The position numbers and the translations under genes were made by a program. Below, piece by piece: positions 8,411 to 16,780 of a DNA stretch of 64,000 nucleotides (the first letter of the stretch is position 1; every line of letters starts with the position of its first letter). The DNA comes from Staphylococcus equorum. GTDB taxonomy: Bacteria; Bacillota; Bacilli; Staphylococcales; Staphylococcaceae. Where the stretch lies: contig NZ_JAMBPV010000004.1 of NCBI RefSeq assembly GCF_029531845.1, forward strand, positions 62,001 through 126,000, given 5' to 3'. The notes under the pieces are model-generated. The model did not search any database. It was not told the DNA's origin and saw nothing but the letters and a program-made list of their open reading frames with translations.

Positions 8411-8914
8411 TTGGGAAATATGAATGTGAGTTTAGAAGAAACTAAAGCAGCAGTTAATAATTTAAAGTCCAAGAATTTCTCTGATAATAAACAACTATAT
8501 GATGAAACTGAAGCCAAAATTATAAAACAAAAAGACTATATACGAAATAAGCTAATGCCTGATAACAAACAAGAAGATGAACGTATCAAAGAAATAGCGA
8601 GTAAACTTAGTTCGCATATACGGGTAGCCTTTGATGATTTTGACAACATGGATGAGGTTACCAATTATTTAACGCCGGCTTTTCAACGAGGCAAAGTTGA
8701 TAAAGCATATGGACGTGCGTTATTACTTATGGAAGAAAATACAATGATTGAACAAGTGAAAGTACACTTTGATGATTCTAAAACCAATGCTAAATTAATG
8801 GATTATATTTTGACTGAATTAATAGAATTAAGTACTGAAATTATGCCAAATGAATATAGCGAAATTTTGACAATTGAGAGGTCGTATTTCGAACTATTAT
8901 ATAGCGATAATTAA
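8411..8914 (+). CDS. hypothetical 167-aa cytosolic protein
   Basis: TTG start at 8411 with AGAGGTGAT 6 bases upstream. The protein is predicted all-helical and acidic, with no membrane segment and no cysteine. Conserved-looking patches are SSHIRVAFDDFDNMDEVTNY and FQRGKVDKAYGRALLLMEEN. I do not recognise the family. It stands in its own unit, with the TM2 gene downstream having a separate ribosome site and a -10-like TATAAT (8943-8948). Confidence 0.55.
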   Translation: MGNMNVSLEETKAAVNNLKSKNFSDNKQLYDETEAKIIKQKDYIRNKLMPDNKQEDERIKEIASKLSSHIRVAFDDFDNMDEVTNYLTPAFQRGKVDKAYGRALLLMEENTMIEQVKVHFDDSKTNAKLMDYILTELIELSTEIMPNEYSEILTIERSYFELLYSDN

Positions 8915-8982
8915 TATTATTTAATTAATTAAGTAGTTTGATGTATAATGGAAGTAAATTAAATAAGCGAGGAGATTTAGCT

Positions 8983-9189
8983 ATGAATGAAGTAAATAAA
9001 GTGATTTACATTGTATTAGCAGTGTTTCTAGGTAGCTTTGGTATTCATAAATTCTACGCTAGAAAAACGGGCGTAGGGATTTTATACCTAGTATTTTGTT
9101 GGACTGGTATTCCTCAAATATTAGCAATTATTGGTGCTATCCTTACATTATTGAAACCAGCTGATCAGAACGGTAATGTTTTAGTATAA
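8983..9189 (+). CDS. TM2 domain-containing membrane protein
   Basis: 68 aa from ATG 8983 (GAGGAGA at correct spacing). It shows the TM2 signature: first helix VIYIVLAVFLGSFGIHKFYA, then the G-x-H-K/R-F-Y turn, and a second helix (GILYLVFCWTGIPQILAIIG) followed by a short tail. TM2 proteins are small membrane proteins of unknown role. A terminator follows. Confidence 0.85.
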   Translation: MNEVNKVIYIVLAVFLGSFGIHKFYARKTGVGILYLVFCWTGIPQILAIIGAILTLLKPADQNGNVLV

Positions 9190-9235
9190 GCAATGTGAAT
9201 AAAAATAGTTCTAGGCTTTAAATTCTAGAGCTATT

Positions 9236-9281
9236 AAATGGCTGTTAGAATTCTACGGAAATCTAACGGCCATTTTTTTGT
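9236..9281 (+). terminator. rho-independent terminator
   Basis: Stem AATGGCTGTTAGA / TCTAACGGCCATT with a run of seven T. It ends the TM2 gene. Confidence 0.85.
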
Positions 9282-9367
9282 TTGAAAATATATGAGTCAA
9301 TGGAAGCATGAGGGTATTAACTTAACTTTACGATATATCATAAAGTAGCTGTATTTATTGTTGAGAT

Positions 9368-9410
9368 TAAAAAACTGTCTACAAAACGTACAATTTTGTA
9401 GACAGTTTAT
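9368..9410. terminator. inverted repeat, probable bidirectional terminator
   Basis: AAACTGTCTACAAAA / TTTTGTAGACAGTTT around a short loop. No gene directly precedes it on either strand, so it may be a second-line terminator. The rest of 9190-9611 shows no convincing gene. Confidence 0.6.
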
Positions 9411-9611
9411 AATGTTTACTTTAAATTAAAAAAACTTTATAAAGTTTACATTTACGAATTAAATATAGCTATAACAACAAACCTTTTTTAATTTTTTAAA
9501 TAATGAAAAGAATCGTGGTAGACAAATATATAATATTTGATATGATTAGACAAAAGTACGGTATGGTAAATCATGTAACGATTAAAAATATATAAAATCG
9601 AGGTAATGCTT

Positions 9612-9827
9612 ATGACATTTTATGATTTTGTAATTAGTTTTATAGAAGACGATACACCACTTGGACAACTCGCTCATAAAATTAAAAGGGATAATAACTT
9701 CCCTAAAGACGCAACTGGCTATAATGAATTAAATTCGTATTTTTATAGTAATTATATAGATCATGATATATTAGCATCTGCTAAACGGGCGCTTAGTTTA
9801 TATCTTAATAATATAAACATAGCTTGA
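9612..9827 (+). CDS. YozE SAM-like fold family protein
   Basis: 71 aa from ATG 9612 (CGAGGT 7 bases upstream; an earlier ATG at 9606 is too close to the ribosome site). The sequence (FYDFVISFIEDDTPLGQLAH, then NNFPKDATGYNELNSYF) follows the YozE pattern: an N-terminal aromatic helix, F-P-K-x-x-x-x-Y in the middle and a helical C-terminus. Function is unknown. The convergent gene begins 14 bases after its stop. Confidence 0.75.
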   Translation: MTFYDFVISFIEDDTPLGQLAHKIKRDNNFPKDATGYNELNSYFYSNYIDHDILASAKRALSLYLNNINIA

Positions 9828-9841
9828 ATATAATTAGCAAC

Positions 9842-10078
9842 CTATGTTTCGTAATACCAGTTTTGTTTCTTTAATGCATCTTTAATATCCTTTGTTTTAA
9901 AATTAATTTCATTATTTCTAATAGAGAATGGTTCAATTATACTTTGAGCCATCCATGAATTGATAAGCTCTCTAGGTAATCCATCTAATTCCATATCAGT
10001 CTTACTGACGACAAAGCATTCCCAATCAAGTGAAACTTTCGAAGGATTGATATAATTACACTCTTTGAGCTGATTCAT
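9842..10078 (-). CDS. hypothetical 78-aa protein
   Basis: Start at ATG 10078, which has AAGGAG 9 bases upstream; the GTG at 10087 would overlap that site. The protein is soluble, with a central acidic helix (KTDMELDGLPRELINSWMAQ) and a lysine-rich C-terminus. I do not recognise it. Confidence 0.5.
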   Translation of the reverse strand: MNQLKECNYINPSKVSLDWECFVVSKTDMELDGLPRELINSWMAQSIIEPFSIRNNEINFKTKDIKDALKKQNWYYET

Positions 10079-10235
10079 AAATAACACTCCTTAATATTGT
10101 AAATCCGACATTAAGTTTTACCCATGTATGATATGTATGAAACGATAATTGCGAAATAAATGAAATTTAATCATATTTTGTAGCCATATAATTTAAAAGT
10201 TAATAAATACGCAGTTCAAATAAATAACGCTTGAT

Positions 10236-10272
10236 AACGTGTAACTCAATGAGTTATGCGTTTTCTTTTTAT
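10236..10272 (+). terminator. orphan rho-independent terminator
   Basis: Stem AACG..TAACTC / GAGTTA..CGTT with a three-base loop and TTCTTTTT tail. No plus-strand gene lies upstream after 9827, so it could end a small RNA, or back up the YozE-family gene. Confidence 0.6.
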
Positions 10273-10331
10273 ATACCCACTTTTTAGCGGGTTTTAATCA
10301 AAAAAGTATAAATATTACTAAATATAAAAAC

Positions 10332-10360
10332 CTTGATACACTCAAAAGTAGTGTTTCAAG
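10332..10360. repeat. hairpin repeat, copy A
   Basis: Hairpin CTTGATACACT-caaaagt-AGTGTTTCAAG. The core ACACTCAAAAG(T/C)AGTGTTTC recurs at 10654-10676. The two copies flank the dispersed repeat at 10397-10480. Confidence 0.65.
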
Positions 10361-10396
10361 TCAGAGTATATACACAGTATACGACTTTTTGTTTTG

Positions 10397-10480
10397 GGCA
10401 GTTTTTTGTGTACGCTTCCGTGTTCACGGCCTCAACCTGTAGTCTTCGGCTTGTGCTTTCTCCATAGGAGTCCGCCCAAA
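10397..10480 (+). repeat. dispersed intergenic repeat, copy 1
   Basis: An 84-base segment beginning GGCAGTTTTTTGTGTACG and ending GGAGTCCGCCCAAA. It is closely related to the complement of 21050-21133: shared blocks include CCGTG..CAC.GCCTCA, CTGTAGT.TTC.GCTTGT and CCATAG.AGTC. GGCAGT at its left end is matched by ACTGCC at 10483-10488, so the unit can fold into a long hairpin. It lies in a gene-free stretch and is non-coding. It could be a small non-autonomous element or an RNA motif. Confidence 0.7.
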
Positions 10481-10648
10481 TCACTGCCATTTTTAAACAA
10501 AAAATACTATAATAAATTATTCATTGATTGAACTTATGCAAAGGTATGCATAAATACAAATGAATATAACTGAATTAATGAACAAAGATTGCCTCAATAA
10601 AAAAACAAACCAAATGCTTTTATAGCAAATGATTTGTCTACATTCTAT

Positions 10649-10679
10649 ACTGAAAACACTCAAAAGCAGTGTTTCCAGT
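10649..10679. repeat. hairpin repeat, copy B
   Basis: Hairpin ACTGAAAACACT-caaaagc-AGTGTTTCCAGT, nearly the same core as copy A at 10332-10360. It lies 40 bases beyond the 3' end of the citrate transporter gene and may also serve as its terminator. Apart from these repeats and the 10236 terminator, 10079-10719 holds nothing recognisable. Confidence 0.6.
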
Positions 10680-10719
10680 TTTAATTTTAAACGTTGTTAA
10701 AAACGCTAAAAAATTAGTT

Positions 10720-12015
10720 TTACCAAGGTATAATACCGAGAATACAAGCAACTAGAATCATAAATAAACTTGATCCTATTGCCCATTTGATAACGATACG
10801 TTGGTTTTGTCCATATTCAATATCTAGCATACCAACCAGTAAGTAACCGGCAGCATACAGTGGACTTAATACGTGAAGCGGTTGTCCTAATACTGAGGCT
10901 CTGGCCATATCTACTTTAGATATACCAAATTGTTGTGCTGATTCAGCAAGAATTGGTAATACGCCATAATAGAATGGATCATTAGCCATAAAGTAAGTGA
11001 ATGGCCCACTAAGTAGGGCAGTAATTAAAGCAAAATGATTACCTAAAGCATCAGGAATAATTTGCACTAATGTATTTGCCATTTCATCAACCATGTGTGT
11101 CCCATCCATAACCCCAGTAAAGATACCAGATGCAAAAACAAGGCTGATTACTGATAGCACGTCGCCAGCATGTTTTTTTACTACTGAATTTTGAATACTT
11201 AGGTTTGGATAATTGAGTACAACTGCAACACCGAACCACAGCATAAACATAACTGGAATAGGTAACAGACCAATAACAAGGCAAACAATTAATGAAATTG
11301 TTAAAATTGCGTTTGGTATGAGCATTTTAGGCCTTTTTAATAACGACTCTTCTTTCGTGTCTGTAGGTCTTACATCATCTAAATCAATATGTGTATTAGA
11401 AGTAATGTATTTTTTTGCACGTTTACCTAATATGTAAGCCACGGCAAAAGCAAAAACGATACCTGCAATCATTGCAGGTATAATAGGTATGAAAACTTCC
11501 TCAGTGGTAACCTGTAAAGATGAAATTGCTCGTGCTGTCGGGCCACCCCAAGGTAACATGTTCATAACGCCAATCGATAATAGTGCTAAGGTTGAAAGTG
11601 TATATAAGCTCATGCCAATTTTTTTATACAGTGGCATCATTGCAGTTACAGTTATAATGAATGTAGTAGTACCATCGCCATCTAATGCGACCATTGAAGC
11701 TAAAACAACAGTACCCATTGCAATTTTTACTGGATCCCCTTTAACAACTTTAATAATTCGATTGATAACAGGTTCGAATAACCCGGCATCGATCATAACG
11801 CCAAAATATAAAATGGCGAACGTGAGCATAATACCTGTTGGTGCAACTGTTTCAATTCCTTTTAGCATGTATTCGCCAAGACCAGAGTAGAAACCACCAA
11901 TCAAAGCAAAAACAGTTGGTACAACAATCAATGCTGTTAATGCTGACATTTTACGAGACATAATTAATATCAAGAAAACGATAATCATAATGAAACCTAA
12001 TAAAGCTAAATTCAT
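10720..12015 (-). CDS. CitMHS-family citrate transporter
   Basis: 431 aa, about 12 membrane segments. Characteristic CitMHS stretches are ILYFGVMIDAGLFEPVINRI, VALDGDGTTTFIITVTAMMP and MLPWGGPTARAISSL; the D-G-D-G-T-T-T segment and the W-G-G-P-T hairpin form the substrate and cation region. The family imports citrate complexed with a divalent metal (Mg2+ or Ca2+) in symport with protons. It stands alone, with no citrate lyase genes. The upstream region carries a cre-like operator, consistent with CcpA-mediated catabolite repression. The ribosome site is a G-rich AGGGGGGA. Confidence 0.9.
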   Translation of the reverse strand: MNLALLGFIMIIVFLILIMSRKMSALTALIVVPTVFALIGGFYSGLGEYMLKGIETVAPTGIMLTFAILYFGVMIDAGLFEPVINRIIKVVKGDPVKIAMGTVVLASMVALDGDGTTTFIITVTAMMPLYKKIGMSLYTLSTLALLSIGVMNMLPWGGPTARAISSLQVTTEEVFIPIIPAMIAGIVFAFAVAYILGKRAKKYITSNTHIDLDDVRPTDTKEESLLKRPKMLIPNAILTISLIVCLVIGLLPIPVMFMLWFGVAVVLNYPNLSIQNSVVKKHAGDVLSVISLVFASGIFTGVMDGTHMVDEMANTLVQIIPDALGNHFALITALLSGPFTYFMANDPFYYGVLPILAESAQQFGISKVDMARASVLGQPLHVLSPLYAAGYLLVGMLDIEYGQNQRIVIKWAIGSSLFMILVACILGIIPW

Positions 12016-12043
12016 ATGTTTGAATCCCCCCCTATCTGTCCAA

Positions 12044-12057
12044 TTATAGCGCTTTCA
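12044..12057 (-). promoter_or_regulatory. cre-like operator (CcpA)
   Basis: On the minus strand the sequence reads TGAAAGCGCTATAA, close to the catabolite-responsive-element consensus TGWAANCGNTNWCA. It lies 29-42 bases before the citrate transporter start codon, a location that suits repression by CcpA. Confidence 0.7.
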
Positions 12058-12199
12058 TTTGATTTGTAAAATGAAAAATAGAAACTTATATAAAAGTTTT
12101 CAGAAAAGTTAATTTTAAAATAAAAGTACACTTATTGATAAATTTGAATTTAACAATAAATGCACTTGATAGAGAATAGATGAAGTTATGTATAAGAAG

Positions 12200-12466
12200 T
12201 TAACCTAAAAATCCCATTATATATGTTTTCCACATTGGATAACTCATTAAAATGAAGGCGAATATGGATACGAACATAGCAAAGATATTAGCTATACGAT
12301 CACCACGTAAACAAGCATATAAGTTAAACAATAAAACGCCTAAAATGAATAAAGCACCTGCTAATATCGCCATGTCGCCTTCTATTATTTTGTTAACAGC
12401 TAGTAAAGGTGTAGCTAAAGTAATTAATGATAAGAACAAAGATAGTAATGTAGTGGCATATTTCAA
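12200..12466 (-). CDS. small multi-TM membrane protein
   Basis: 88 aa, TTG start at 12466 preceded by AAAGGA. Three hydrophobic segments (about residues 5-24, 33-53 and 59-78). The only charged loop (RGDR) lies between the second and third helices. No family recognised. An antisense frame (12252-12521) is open but has no ribosome site. Confidence 0.6.
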   Translation of the reverse strand: MKYATTLLSLFLSLITLATPLLAVNKIIEGDMAILAGALFILGVLLFNLYACLRGDRIANIFAMFVSIFAFILMSYPMWKTYIMGFLG

Positions 12467-12689
12467 ATTGCTCAGTCCTTTCTATAATTGGAAAGTTGGT
12501 CTTATAATGTGCATATGTTGATTGTAAGTATAACTTAATAAAATAATATTTCTAAATGATTTTGATTGCAAGCCATTGTAAGGAGAACTTTTTAAAAATT
12601 AACTTTAACTTGATGATATTGCTACACAAAGCGTGCTATTGTGATTATGAAATAAATATAACATTATTTTATAAACAGGCATCAACAAT

Positions 12690-13226
12690 TTAATTAAATA
12701 ATTCTAGATCATTACCTTTAAAGTAATAGATCAACCAATGCTCATCGACATAATAGTTATCATATTTTCTAGCGTGTTCTTCTAAAAATAGTGTGTCAAA
12801 GTTAAGATTGCTGAAAAATACTTTTCCACTAATATTATTTGAAATGAGTGAAGTTAATAAGATTTCTATTTCTTTGTCATGGCATATTTGGAAAATGTGA
12901 CGCATTAATAATTTAGAAATGAGGTCTTTTGAATTATCATCAGTACCTTGGACGCACATATTTTCCATTATTGCTTTATGTGATAAACTATATTTTTGTT
13001 TGTGAATTAAAGTAGCTACACCGACTAATTCATCTTGTTCAAAGGCACCAAGCACTACATAATCAGATGTTTGTGAAGAAAGTAAGTTTTGTATATTTAA
13101 TTCAACTAAGCATTTTTCATTTTGCAATTTCCATGCAAATACTTCAAGTTCTTTGTAGATGCCCTTTAATAAAAAAGCGCGATAAATAGATGAATCTTCA
13201 CTTGTTAAGTAACGTATATCTGTCAT
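12690..13226 (-). CDS. GNAT-like acetyltransferase
   Basis: 178 aa from ATG 13226, which has AGGAGG 7 bases upstream. Features of the GNAT fold are the N-terminal TDIRYLTSEDSSIYRAFLLK, a central strand DYVVLGAFEQDELVGVATLI, and a motif-A-like NSKDLISKLLMRHIFQICHD, then a V-turn with NISGKVFFSNLNF. Motif A lacks the usual R/Q-x-x-G-x-G/A, so acetyl-CoA binding is not certain. Substrate unknown. Confidence 0.65.
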   Translation of the reverse strand: MTDIRYLTSEDSSIYRAFLLKGIYKELEVFAWKLQNEKCLVELNIQNLLSSQTSDYVVLGAFEQDELVGVATLIHKQKYSLSHKAIMENMCVQGTDDNSKDLISKLLMRHIFQICHDKEIEILLTSLISNNISGKVFFSNLNFDTLFLEEHARKYDNYYVDEHWLIYYFKGNDLELFN

Positions 13227-13450
13227 TGAATGCCTCCTAAACTTTGCAAAGTATATAACCAATAATTAATCAATATTCTGACATTTTGCTTATAATACTA
13301 TAGTAAAAGCAATGATTGGGCAACTTTTCTCTTTATTTATTTCAAAAATTTAATTATGTTAAAATTTTTATAGTTAATAGATACATATCAATAAAGTTCT
13401 TTTTATATTCTATTTTATTTTTAATTAGTCTAAATGTTTTTGATGTATTA

Positions 13451-13459
13451 TGATATAAT
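13451..13459 (+). promoter_or_regulatory. extended -10 promoter of the 35-aa peptide gene
   Basis: TGATATAAT is an extended -10 element located 34 bases before the TTG start of the micro-protein; the -35 region is poor, as is usual for extended -10 promoters. Confidence 0.55.
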
Positions 13460-13492
13460 GTAGCGGTATATATTAAAGTGGAGGCAAAATTT

Positions 13493-13600
13493 TTGGAAGC
13501 ATTAATAGTAATTATTGTTTCTCTGACAGCGCTTATCCTGATTTCTTTTGCAATATTAATTGTTTATTTTCTCACTCAATTTAGTGATGATGACAATTAA
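13493..13600 (+). CDS. 35-aa hydrophobic membrane peptide
   Basis: TTG start with GTGGAGG 8 bases upstream, a good extended -10 promoter and a terminator downstream. The peptide is MEALIVIIVSLTALILISFA followed by ILIVYFLTQFSDDDN: one long membrane helix with an acidic end and no positive charge at all. This is unlike type I toxins, which usually carry Lys. The function is unknown. Confidence 0.55.
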   Translation: MEALIVIIVSLTALILISFAILIVYFLTQFSDDDN

Positions 13601-13671
13601 ATACCTAGACAGAGAAGCTTAAAGACATCAAGAAATAATAGGGTAGAAAACATCAAAACGCAAAATAACCC

Positions 13672-13707
13672 CCAAGCTCGAAATAGAGCCTGGGGGTTAT
13701 TTTTTTA
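13672..13707. terminator. strong bidirectional terminator
   Basis: AATAACCCCCAAGCTC / GAGCCTGGGGGTTATT with T run. It separates the 35-aa peptide gene from the convergent ohr gene. Confidence 0.9.
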
Positions 13708-13716
13708 TATTAAATA

Positions 13717-14142
13717 CTAGTCAACAACTTCAACGCTTAAATCAACGTCAATATTGCCACGTGTAGCTTTTGAATATGGACAAAATTCGTGCGCGTCTTG
13801 TAAATATTTTTCAGCGTCTTCTTGAGATAATACGCTTTTAACTTTAGCATCAATTGAAACGCTTAATTTAGGACTTTCAGCATCTGGATCATCTTCTAAA
13901 CGTACAGTTAGAGTTACTTCTGGTTCAGCGTCTCTCACTTTGTTTTGTTTTAAGATTAAATCGAATGCACCGTTAAAGCATGAAGCATAACCTGCTGCGA
14001 ATAATTGCTCAGGGTTTGTACCTTTTTCAGCGTCAGCTTGTGCTGGTGGAATAACCGCTACATCAATTGCTTTATCATCTGTTTGAACGTGTCCATTACG
14101 GCCACCTGTATTTGTTGCTTTAGTTTCATAATTTACTGCCAT
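13717..14142 (-). CDS. ohr: organic hydroperoxide resistance protein (Ohr/OsmC family)
   Basis: 141 aa, full family length. It reduces organic hydroperoxides with a pair of reactive cysteines, here Cys55 ([10 protein letters not shown]) and Cys121 ([13 protein letters not shown]), both present with their conserved surroundings. [15 protein letters not shown] is the Ohr-type motif. A ribosome site GGAGGTAATAAA precedes the ATG. The enzyme acts in the cytoplasm as a homodimer with its active sites at the interface. No adjacent MarR-type OhrR gene is visible. Confidence 0.92.
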   Translation of the reverse strand: MAVNYETKATNTGGRNGHVQTDDKAIDVAVIPPAQADAEKGTNPEQLFAAGYASCFNGAFDLILKQNKVRDAEPEVTLTVRLEDDPDAESPKLSVSIDAKVKSVLSQEDAEKYLQDAHEFCPYSKATRGNIDVDLSVEVVD

Positions 14143-14320
14143 TTTATTACCTCCTTAATGACTTACTATTACTGTATACCCGAAGAATAATTTTTAAATC
14201 ATATAAAGTGCACACTTTGATTAATAATGACATTTTATAAGTTAATGTATATTGATTGTTTTATTTTTGAAAATTGTTATACAATTATTTTAATCATATT
14301 AAATAAAGGAAGTAATAAAA

Positions 14321-15040
14321 ATGACTGAAGTTGATATCGCTGTTACGATAGCGCCAGAAAAAGAACTTTCACAATCTACTATAGATGACTTAATCAAATT
14401 TCAAGATTCAATAGAAATCATTGAATGTAGAATAGATCAGTGGGTGGATTTTGATGTGACTCATGTGTCTAAAGTAGTAAACAATATCTATAATTTAAAT
14501 TTAGGGAAAAAGATACTCATCACTTATCGTACTTCTTCGCAAGGCGGGGAAGGCACGTTATCATATGAAGCATATTGGAATGCGTTAGCTGAAATAATAA
14601 ATTTAAAACATATTGATTTAGTTGATATTGAATTTGAACCAGGTAAATCAACACAACCTTTGATAGATTTAATTGAGCAATCTAAAAACAAACAAATCCA
14701 AGTGCTATTGTCTTATCATGACTTTAATAAAACACCTGCATTAGAAGCTTTAAAACATCTTTACTTTAAAATGCACCAACTTAGTCCAGATTATTTAAAA
14801 GTTGCAGTAATGCCTCTTGATAAACAAGATGTGCTTAATTTATTAAGTGCGATGTCAGCAACGTCAGATTCAGTTCCTCAGCAAGTGGTTGGCATTGCAA
14901 TGTCAAAATTAGGTGTTATTTCAAGAACTGCACAAGGATTGTTTGGCGGCACTGTATCATATGGTTGCCTTGATAGTCCCAAAGCACCAGGTCAAATTCA
15001 TGTTGAAACGCTGAAACAACAATTGAAGTTATATGAGTAA
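14321..15040 (+). CDS. aroD: 3-dehydroquinate dehydratase, type I
   Basis: 239 aa, the typical length of type I enzymes. It dehydrates 3-dehydroquinate to 3-dehydroshikimate in the shikimate pathway through a Schiff base. The catalytic pair is visible: His133 in LLSYHDF and the Schiff-base Lys160 in DYLKVAVMP. Arg residues of the substrate site lie in IECRIDQW and TYRTSSQGGEG. The C-terminal loop FGGTVSYGCLDSPKAPGQI closes over the substrate. AAAGGAAG upstream of ATG. The nitroreductase gene follows with its own control region. Confidence 0.93.
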   Translation: MTEVDIAVTIAPEKELSQSTIDDLIKFQDSIEIIECRIDQWVDFDVTHVSKVVNNIYNLNLGKKILITYRTSSQGGEGTLSYEAYWNALAEIINLKHIDLVDIEFEPGKSTQPLIDLIEQSKNKQIQVLLSYHDFNKTPALEALKHLYFKMHQLSPDYLKVAVMPLDKQDVLNLLSAMSATSDSVPQQVVGIAMSKLGVISRTAQGLFGGTVSYGCLDSPKAPGQIHVETLKQQLKLYE

Positions 15041-15070
15041 TTTGATAATAATCTCGACCTATCTTATAAT

Positions 15071-15085
15071 TGAAAATAATTATCA
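15071..15085 (+). promoter_or_regulatory. Fur box
   Basis: TGAAAATAATTATCA differs at one position from the consensus TGATAATNATTATCA. It lies 21 bases before the start codon of the nitroreductase, so iron-bound Fur would repress that gene. Confidence 0.75.
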
Positions 15086-15106
15086 ATAGTGAAAGGGCGA
15101 TATTAT

Positions 15107-15646
15107 ATGGAACTGCAAGATGCTATAGCACAACGTCGTAGTATTAAAGTATTCAAAAGAGATATGAATATAGACGATACGGCTTTATATCAAGCTATTC
15201 GACAAGCTACTGATGCACCTAATCACGGGATGAGAGAGCCATGGAGAGTTGTTCATATTACTAAAGATAGATTAGGGGATATGAGTCAACAGCTTACAGA
15301 AATCGCGTTTCCTAATCTGAAGAAAAAGCAAGAAGACCATTATAATGTGGCAACAAATCTTGGAGGCATGCTAGCCTTAATCTTAAAAGAAGATCCAAGA
15401 CAAAAACAAAATTTAGAGAATTATATGGCATTCGGAGCTTTTACTCAAAATTTAATGCTTCTTCTACATGAAGTTGGCATTGGCACCTGTTGGAAAACGC
15501 CAGCATATATTTTCCAACCTGAAATGCGTGCGTTATTTGGTGTGAAAGATGACGAGAGCTTAGTTGGATTTTTATATTTAACTGATTTAGAAGATGAAGT
15601 ACCGCATAGAGAACGTCATATAAATAATATAATTGATAAATTTTAA
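15107..15646 (+). CDS. ntrA: FMN nitroreductase-family protein, NtrA-like
   Basis: 179 aa from ATG 15107 (an upstream GTG lies inside the ribosome site GAAAGGGCG). The N-terminal QDAIAQRRSIKVFKRD is the FMN-phosphate-binding R-R-S motif of nitroreductases. FTQNLMLLLHEVGIGTCWKT is the second conserved helix-turn. In staphylococci the homologue next to aroD (NtrA) is reported to help release iron from hydroxamate siderophores by reduction; the Fur box just upstream fits that role. Gene symbol assigned from position and family, not from a search. Confidence 0.8.
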   Translation: MELQDAIAQRRSIKVFKRDMNIDDTALYQAIRQATDAPNHGMREPWRVVHITKDRLGDMSQQLTEIAFPNLKKKQEDHYNVATNLGGMLALILKEDPRQKQNLENYMAFGAFTQNLMLLLHEVGIGTCWKTPAYIFQPEMRALFGVKDDESLVGFLYLTDLEDEVPHRERHINNIIDKF

Positions 15647-15701
15647 CTGTCATATAATAATTGCAGTAAAGTGGGTAAGCAGTCATTTAAACGACTGTTG
15701 A

Positions 15702-15749
15702 TATAAAAGGCCGCATCGAATTTAAAAATTCAATGCGGCCTTTTATTTA
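15702..15749. terminator. bidirectional terminator
   Basis: ATAAAAGGCCGCAT / ATGCGGCCTTTTAT with loop including AATT; shared by the convergent nitroreductase and thioredoxin genes. Confidence 0.9.
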
Positions 15750-15795
15750 TATTTGAAATGTATGTTTCAGAGTTTCATCTGAAACACTTTATGAT

Positions 15796-16116
15796 TTATT
15801 TAAATGTTTCTGCTAAAAATGATTCAACTTGTTCTGGAGATTTTGCATTTGCTGAATGTAAATGAGCTAGTTTTTCTCCATTTTTGAAAACTAACAAGCT
15901 TGGGATACCCATCACATCATTGTCAGACGCTACGTCTTCTAATTCATCACGATTTACAGTGAACCATTGGTAATTATTATATTTTTCAGTGATTGGATCA
16001 ATCCACATGTCCATCGCTTTACAATCTGGACACCACCCTGCTTCGAATTTAACAATAACAGGATTATCACTTTGTATTGTTTCTTTGAAATAGTCTGTAG
16101 AATTTATTGGTTGCAT
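15796..16116 (-). CDS. thioredoxin-family protein
   Basis: 106 aa. The redox motif is WCPDC (Cys29, Cys32) instead of the classic WCGPC, and the cis-proline segment is MGIPSLLVF. The fold and length are those of a single thioredoxin domain without signal peptide, so it acts in the cytosol. The acidic Asp between the cysteines suggests a different redox potential from TrxA. It lies between the nitroreductase and the ArsC/Spx-like reductase, matching the conserved staphylococcal order. Confidence 0.88.
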   Translation of the reverse strand: MQPINSTDYFKETIQSDNPVIVKFEAGWCPDCKAMDMWIDPITEKYNNYQWFTVNRDELEDVASDNDVMGIPSLLVFKNGEKLAHLHSANAKSPEQVESFLAETFK

Positions 16117-16259
16117 AGTATAACTCCTTTGTTTTAGATATTATTGAACCCATTATAACTGACATTTAGTCATTATTAAAAAAATCAGCTTGATATTAAG
16201 AGCGTTTTAAGTAGAAATTTGATATATTAGTGTTAACTAGACATAGGAGGTACAGCATA

Positions 16260-16613
16260 ATGATAAAATTTTACCAGTATCCTAATTGTACAACTTGTAA
16301 GAAGGCAGCTAAGTTCTTACAAGAGTATGGTGTTAGTTTTGAACCTATTGATATCGTTCAACATACGCCTACTAAAAAAGAGTTTAAAAATATTATTGAA
16401 GCGACAGAAATTGATGTTAACAAACTCTTTAACACACATGGCGCAAAATATCGTGAGCTTGGGTTGCAAGATAAGTTGAAAGATCTAACGAATGATGAAA
16501 AGTTAGATTTATTGGCTTCAAATGGTATGTTAGTGAAAAGACCATTAGCCATTTCAGGAAATAAAGTTACAGTTGGATTTAAAGAAGACCAATATAAGGA
16601 AACTTGGTTATAA
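16260..16613 (+). CDS. ArsC/Spx-family reductase (YffB/Spx-like)
   Basis: 117 aa from ATG 16260 (ATAGGAGGT upstream). The N-terminal FYQYPNCTTCKKA has a C-x-x-C pair (Cys10, Cys13), as in Spx-type proteins and unlike classical arsenate reductases, which have one N-terminal catalytic Cys. The family's late motif is present as LVKRPLAISGNKVTVGF. It is likely a cytosolic thiol-disulfide protein. It is probably not Spx itself, since the RNA polymerase-binding features cannot be confirmed. Confidence 0.85.
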   Translation: MIKFYQYPNCTTCKKAAKFLQEYGVSFEPIDIVQHTPTKKEFKNIIEATEIDVNKLFNTHGAKYRELGLQDKLKDLTNDEKLDLLASNGMLVKRPLAISGNKVTVGFKEDQYKETWL

Positions 16614-16780
16614 AATAAAATTTTAATCCATATTTAAATAAGTGGTTACAACAGCGTTGTGGAAACGCTTCATCTATTGCTATGAAAACATCTGATTAGA
16701 TTATGTTATCAAGAAATAGTTGCTTGAAAGCTTTTCATATGGCATCATTAATATGTAAAATCATTTAGGAGGGGATTCTT

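Noticed and set aside
9503-9595. 30-codon frame MKRIVVDKYIIF...
   Set aside because: No ribosome site, no conserved pattern; in an AT-rich gap such frames arise by chance.
11489-11890. 133-codon plus-strand frame
   Set aside because: Antisense to the CitMHS transporter, no ribosome site.
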